In this document: positions 62,010-64,000 of the stretch, piece after piece | How positions within the stretch are numbered: position 1 is the first letter of the stretch | Layout: each line of letters starts with the position of its first letter | Assembly: GCF_051020765.1 (NCBI RefSeq) | Contig: NC_134932.1 | Coordinates: 1,054,001 to 1,118,000, forward strand | Reading direction: 5' to 3' | DNA: 64,000 bases | Source: Lasioglossum baleicum | Lineage: Eukaryota; Arthropoda; Insecta; Hymenoptera; Halictidae | Notes under the pieces: model-generated | Database searches by the model: none | The model's input: only the letters and a program-made list of their open reading frames with translations | Told to the model about the DNA's origin: nothing | Translations under genes and position numbers: made by a program

Positions 62010-64000
62010 TATTTATTATAATTATAACGCATTGGAGCTTGAATTCTTTTCAAAGTTGTCGACCGATTTAGTAAAATAATATATTATACAACTGTAATGT
62101 GTACAATTGCAGAAAGTATGTGTTCGTCGACTATGTAAATCAGAGGACTAGCATAATCTATTTTTTTAGATTTGTATCAGCGACAATCAGCGTATCCGGA
62201 TACGCTGCAGAGATCACGGATCGGAGAAACGGTAGCATCGGGATCGTTCGATGAGCTAATATTCGAGCGTAAGGACTGCGCAATCTTATTTTTCATCGGG
62301 GCCAGAATAACCCGAGCAAGCCGGCTCCGAGGATGCAGTCTCCAATCTGAAAATATATTGCAGAAATATACCATGTTAACAACGTTGCCGCGCAGACAAC
62401 GGCAGAATGTGTCGGCACGGCGACTGGATATCCGTGACAGGAGAGAGTAAATCTGAAGCGGTAGCCGACTGTTGCCCGATCGTGGATCGCTTCGACGCTG
62501 ACACGGATAAGTGAAATGAAATTCATCGATTTTCGAAGACGAGACAGCTCGAGTTCTAATCAGAAAGTTATGCAGAAATTGGACGGGCGACCTATAACTT
62601 TTGTTCTTCGCTCGGGAAACACCGAACTGCTCTAGCTACCACAAGAAAATACTCTTTGGCATGGTTTATATTTTATATATTAACACTAAACCTACCACTG
62701 CCAGTCAAATAACCGATCTTAGATTTTTAATTTTATAATTATTGAAACGATGACGTTGCTTACAGGGAAATTGATTTCGATGAAATTGCACAAAATCTAA
62801 ATAAATAGAGTCTTGTCATTTTTATCAGATGGAACAGATTTTAATCGCTTTCAATGTTCGGTAGGTTTAGAGTTAACACTAAACGTGCCGAGCACAAAAT
62901 GTAACCGATATTCGTTGTTTTATAAAAATTACAAGAATGAATTTATGTATTTCGATTGCTCGTAATCTTTATAAACAACATGTGCTTGTATCAAGAAATT
63001 TATTTAGTCATTTCTAATTGAAATATCTTTGTAATTTTAATAATTATGAAATAAAAAATTCGAAACTGCATGACTGGTCGTACAAGTACGATTCATGTTA
63101 AGGATAATAATATTCACGTATGTTGTTCCGTATATTACTATACTGCGGGTTTTTATGCGAAATAAAAATTGTTGAAATTCATTCTTTACCCATGTTGGTT
63201 CATGCATCAAGTATGTACATCATTAATAGACTACGGATTTAATGCATTTATCACAAAAATCGGGTGAATAAAATTTCAGACAGTAAAAAATTCAAAGAGT
63301 TTAAGAACTCTATTTCTTTCCAGCTTACAAATTATTTTATAGACCGAAAGAGAGAAATATTTTTATTTTGCGGAGTGAAGCGAAGACATTTTTTACAAAG
63401 AATATGAGAAATACCAAAGAATTTCTTACAATTTTTATATTTGAATGTATTGCAATTATAATCCGCAGATTACGCACGACCTCGGGTAATGATGAATTTA
63501 TTATCAAGGCTTATTGCTTATGTGAAATATTTGATAACTATATCTGTAAACAGATTATAGCATTTAACGTAACATTCCCTCCTCGACGATGTGAACGTAA
63601 AACGGGTGATCACGATGAGTGAGAGTGAGTAAAAGGATCGTAATCGCGATCGTTATCCTAGAAGTGAAGCACGTGCGAGAATGAAAGTCCTTGTGGGAAA
63701 CGGTATGCGTGAAACGAAGAATCGAGAGGTTTTATTAAAAGCCAATTCCGAGCATCTTGTAACGTGTATTACCCCCGTGAAGATGGCAAACATATTTGAA
63801 TGATGAAACGAATACATAATTAAATTTCAAACCGTTTAATTGCAACTAGGGATTGCAATACCGGTATTCGGTATTTTTTTAAACGTTGTACCGGTATGTA
63901 TACCTGTATTAACAAAAACACAGTTGTTTAATAGAAAAAAACATTAACTAATTTATTGAATTCATACTTTTGAAATGTGATTGTAAAAAACATAATGCAT
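62010..64000. other. No gene recognised; decayed elements
   Basis: A TTAACACTAAACC MITE lies at 62681-62878. Single TAGACTGCGGAT-like ends are near 63145 and 63225. A hAT-like terminus (AGGGATTGCAATACCGGTAT) begins near 63849 and runs off the window. The GC-richer 62170-62640 stretch has only short frames without a family signature. Confidence 0.45.

Larger units (their letters stand above)
60788..62010. mobile_element. TAGACTGCGGATC MITE interrupted by a hAT element
   Basis: Left end TAGACTGCGGATCTTTATTC. The right end GCATAAAGATCCGCAGCC is broken at 60960 by the hAT element and finishes CTA after 62009. Confidence 0.65.

Noticed and set aside
62172..62450. 92-aa plus frame in a GC-richer block
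   Set aside because: No domain or splice context; likely chance in GC-rich sequence.
1..64000. CRISPR arrays, tRNA or rRNA genes
   Set aside because: No regularly spaced short repeats of CRISPR type and no cloverleaf or rRNA signature that I could recognise; the repeats seen are eukaryotic transposon ends and microsatellites.

Overview
This is animal nuclear DNA, most likely from a hymenopteran insect (ant or bee). It is AT-rich and has spliced genes with GT-AG introns and RS-, resilin- and neprilysin-type proteins. It is very densely packed with palindromic Tc1/mariner-type and hAT-type elements, many of them nested. I rebuilt exons by hand from splice signals and reading phase, so individual boundaries could be off by a base or two.

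Layout. 1-10.4 kb: no host gene that I can support; foldback elements, a 57-bp tandem repeat, and a broken hAT transposase split by a small hAT-type MITE. 10.79-11.89 kb (+): a four-exon gene for a small Arg/Ser-rich nuclear-type protein. 13.06-18.98 kb (-), convergent with it: a four-exon pro-resilin (RR-2 cuticle protein) with a TATA box near 19.22 kb. 19.2-32 kb: mostly intergenic, with microsatellites and foldback elements. 32.4-40.1 kb (-) and 49.7-58.7 kb (-): two tandem 18-exon genes for secreted M13 (neprilysin-like) zinc metallopeptidases. Between them lies a transposon pile-up at 41.2-49.3 kb containing Merlin, Tc1/mariner (DUF4817), Tc3-like and hAT fragments. 58.9-64 kb: more nested elements and no recognised gene.

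The most interesting feature is the protease pair. Both keep all M13 catalytic signatures (HEVNH, GENIAD, NAF, H..G..R) and have a cleavable signal peptide in place of the usual type II membrane anchor. Both also carry a roughly 235-290 residue acidic-basic-acidic insert at the same point of the N-terminal M13 lobe, encoded by one large exon. Each insert has a dibasic, furin-type site at almost the same residue (about 315 and 318). The copies have the same exon count and phases, so they arose by tandem duplication. The upstream copy (B) has drifted mainly in the insert and in a few substrate-pocket neighbours. Copy A appears to need a GC-AG intron exactly at the exon that carries the zinc motif.
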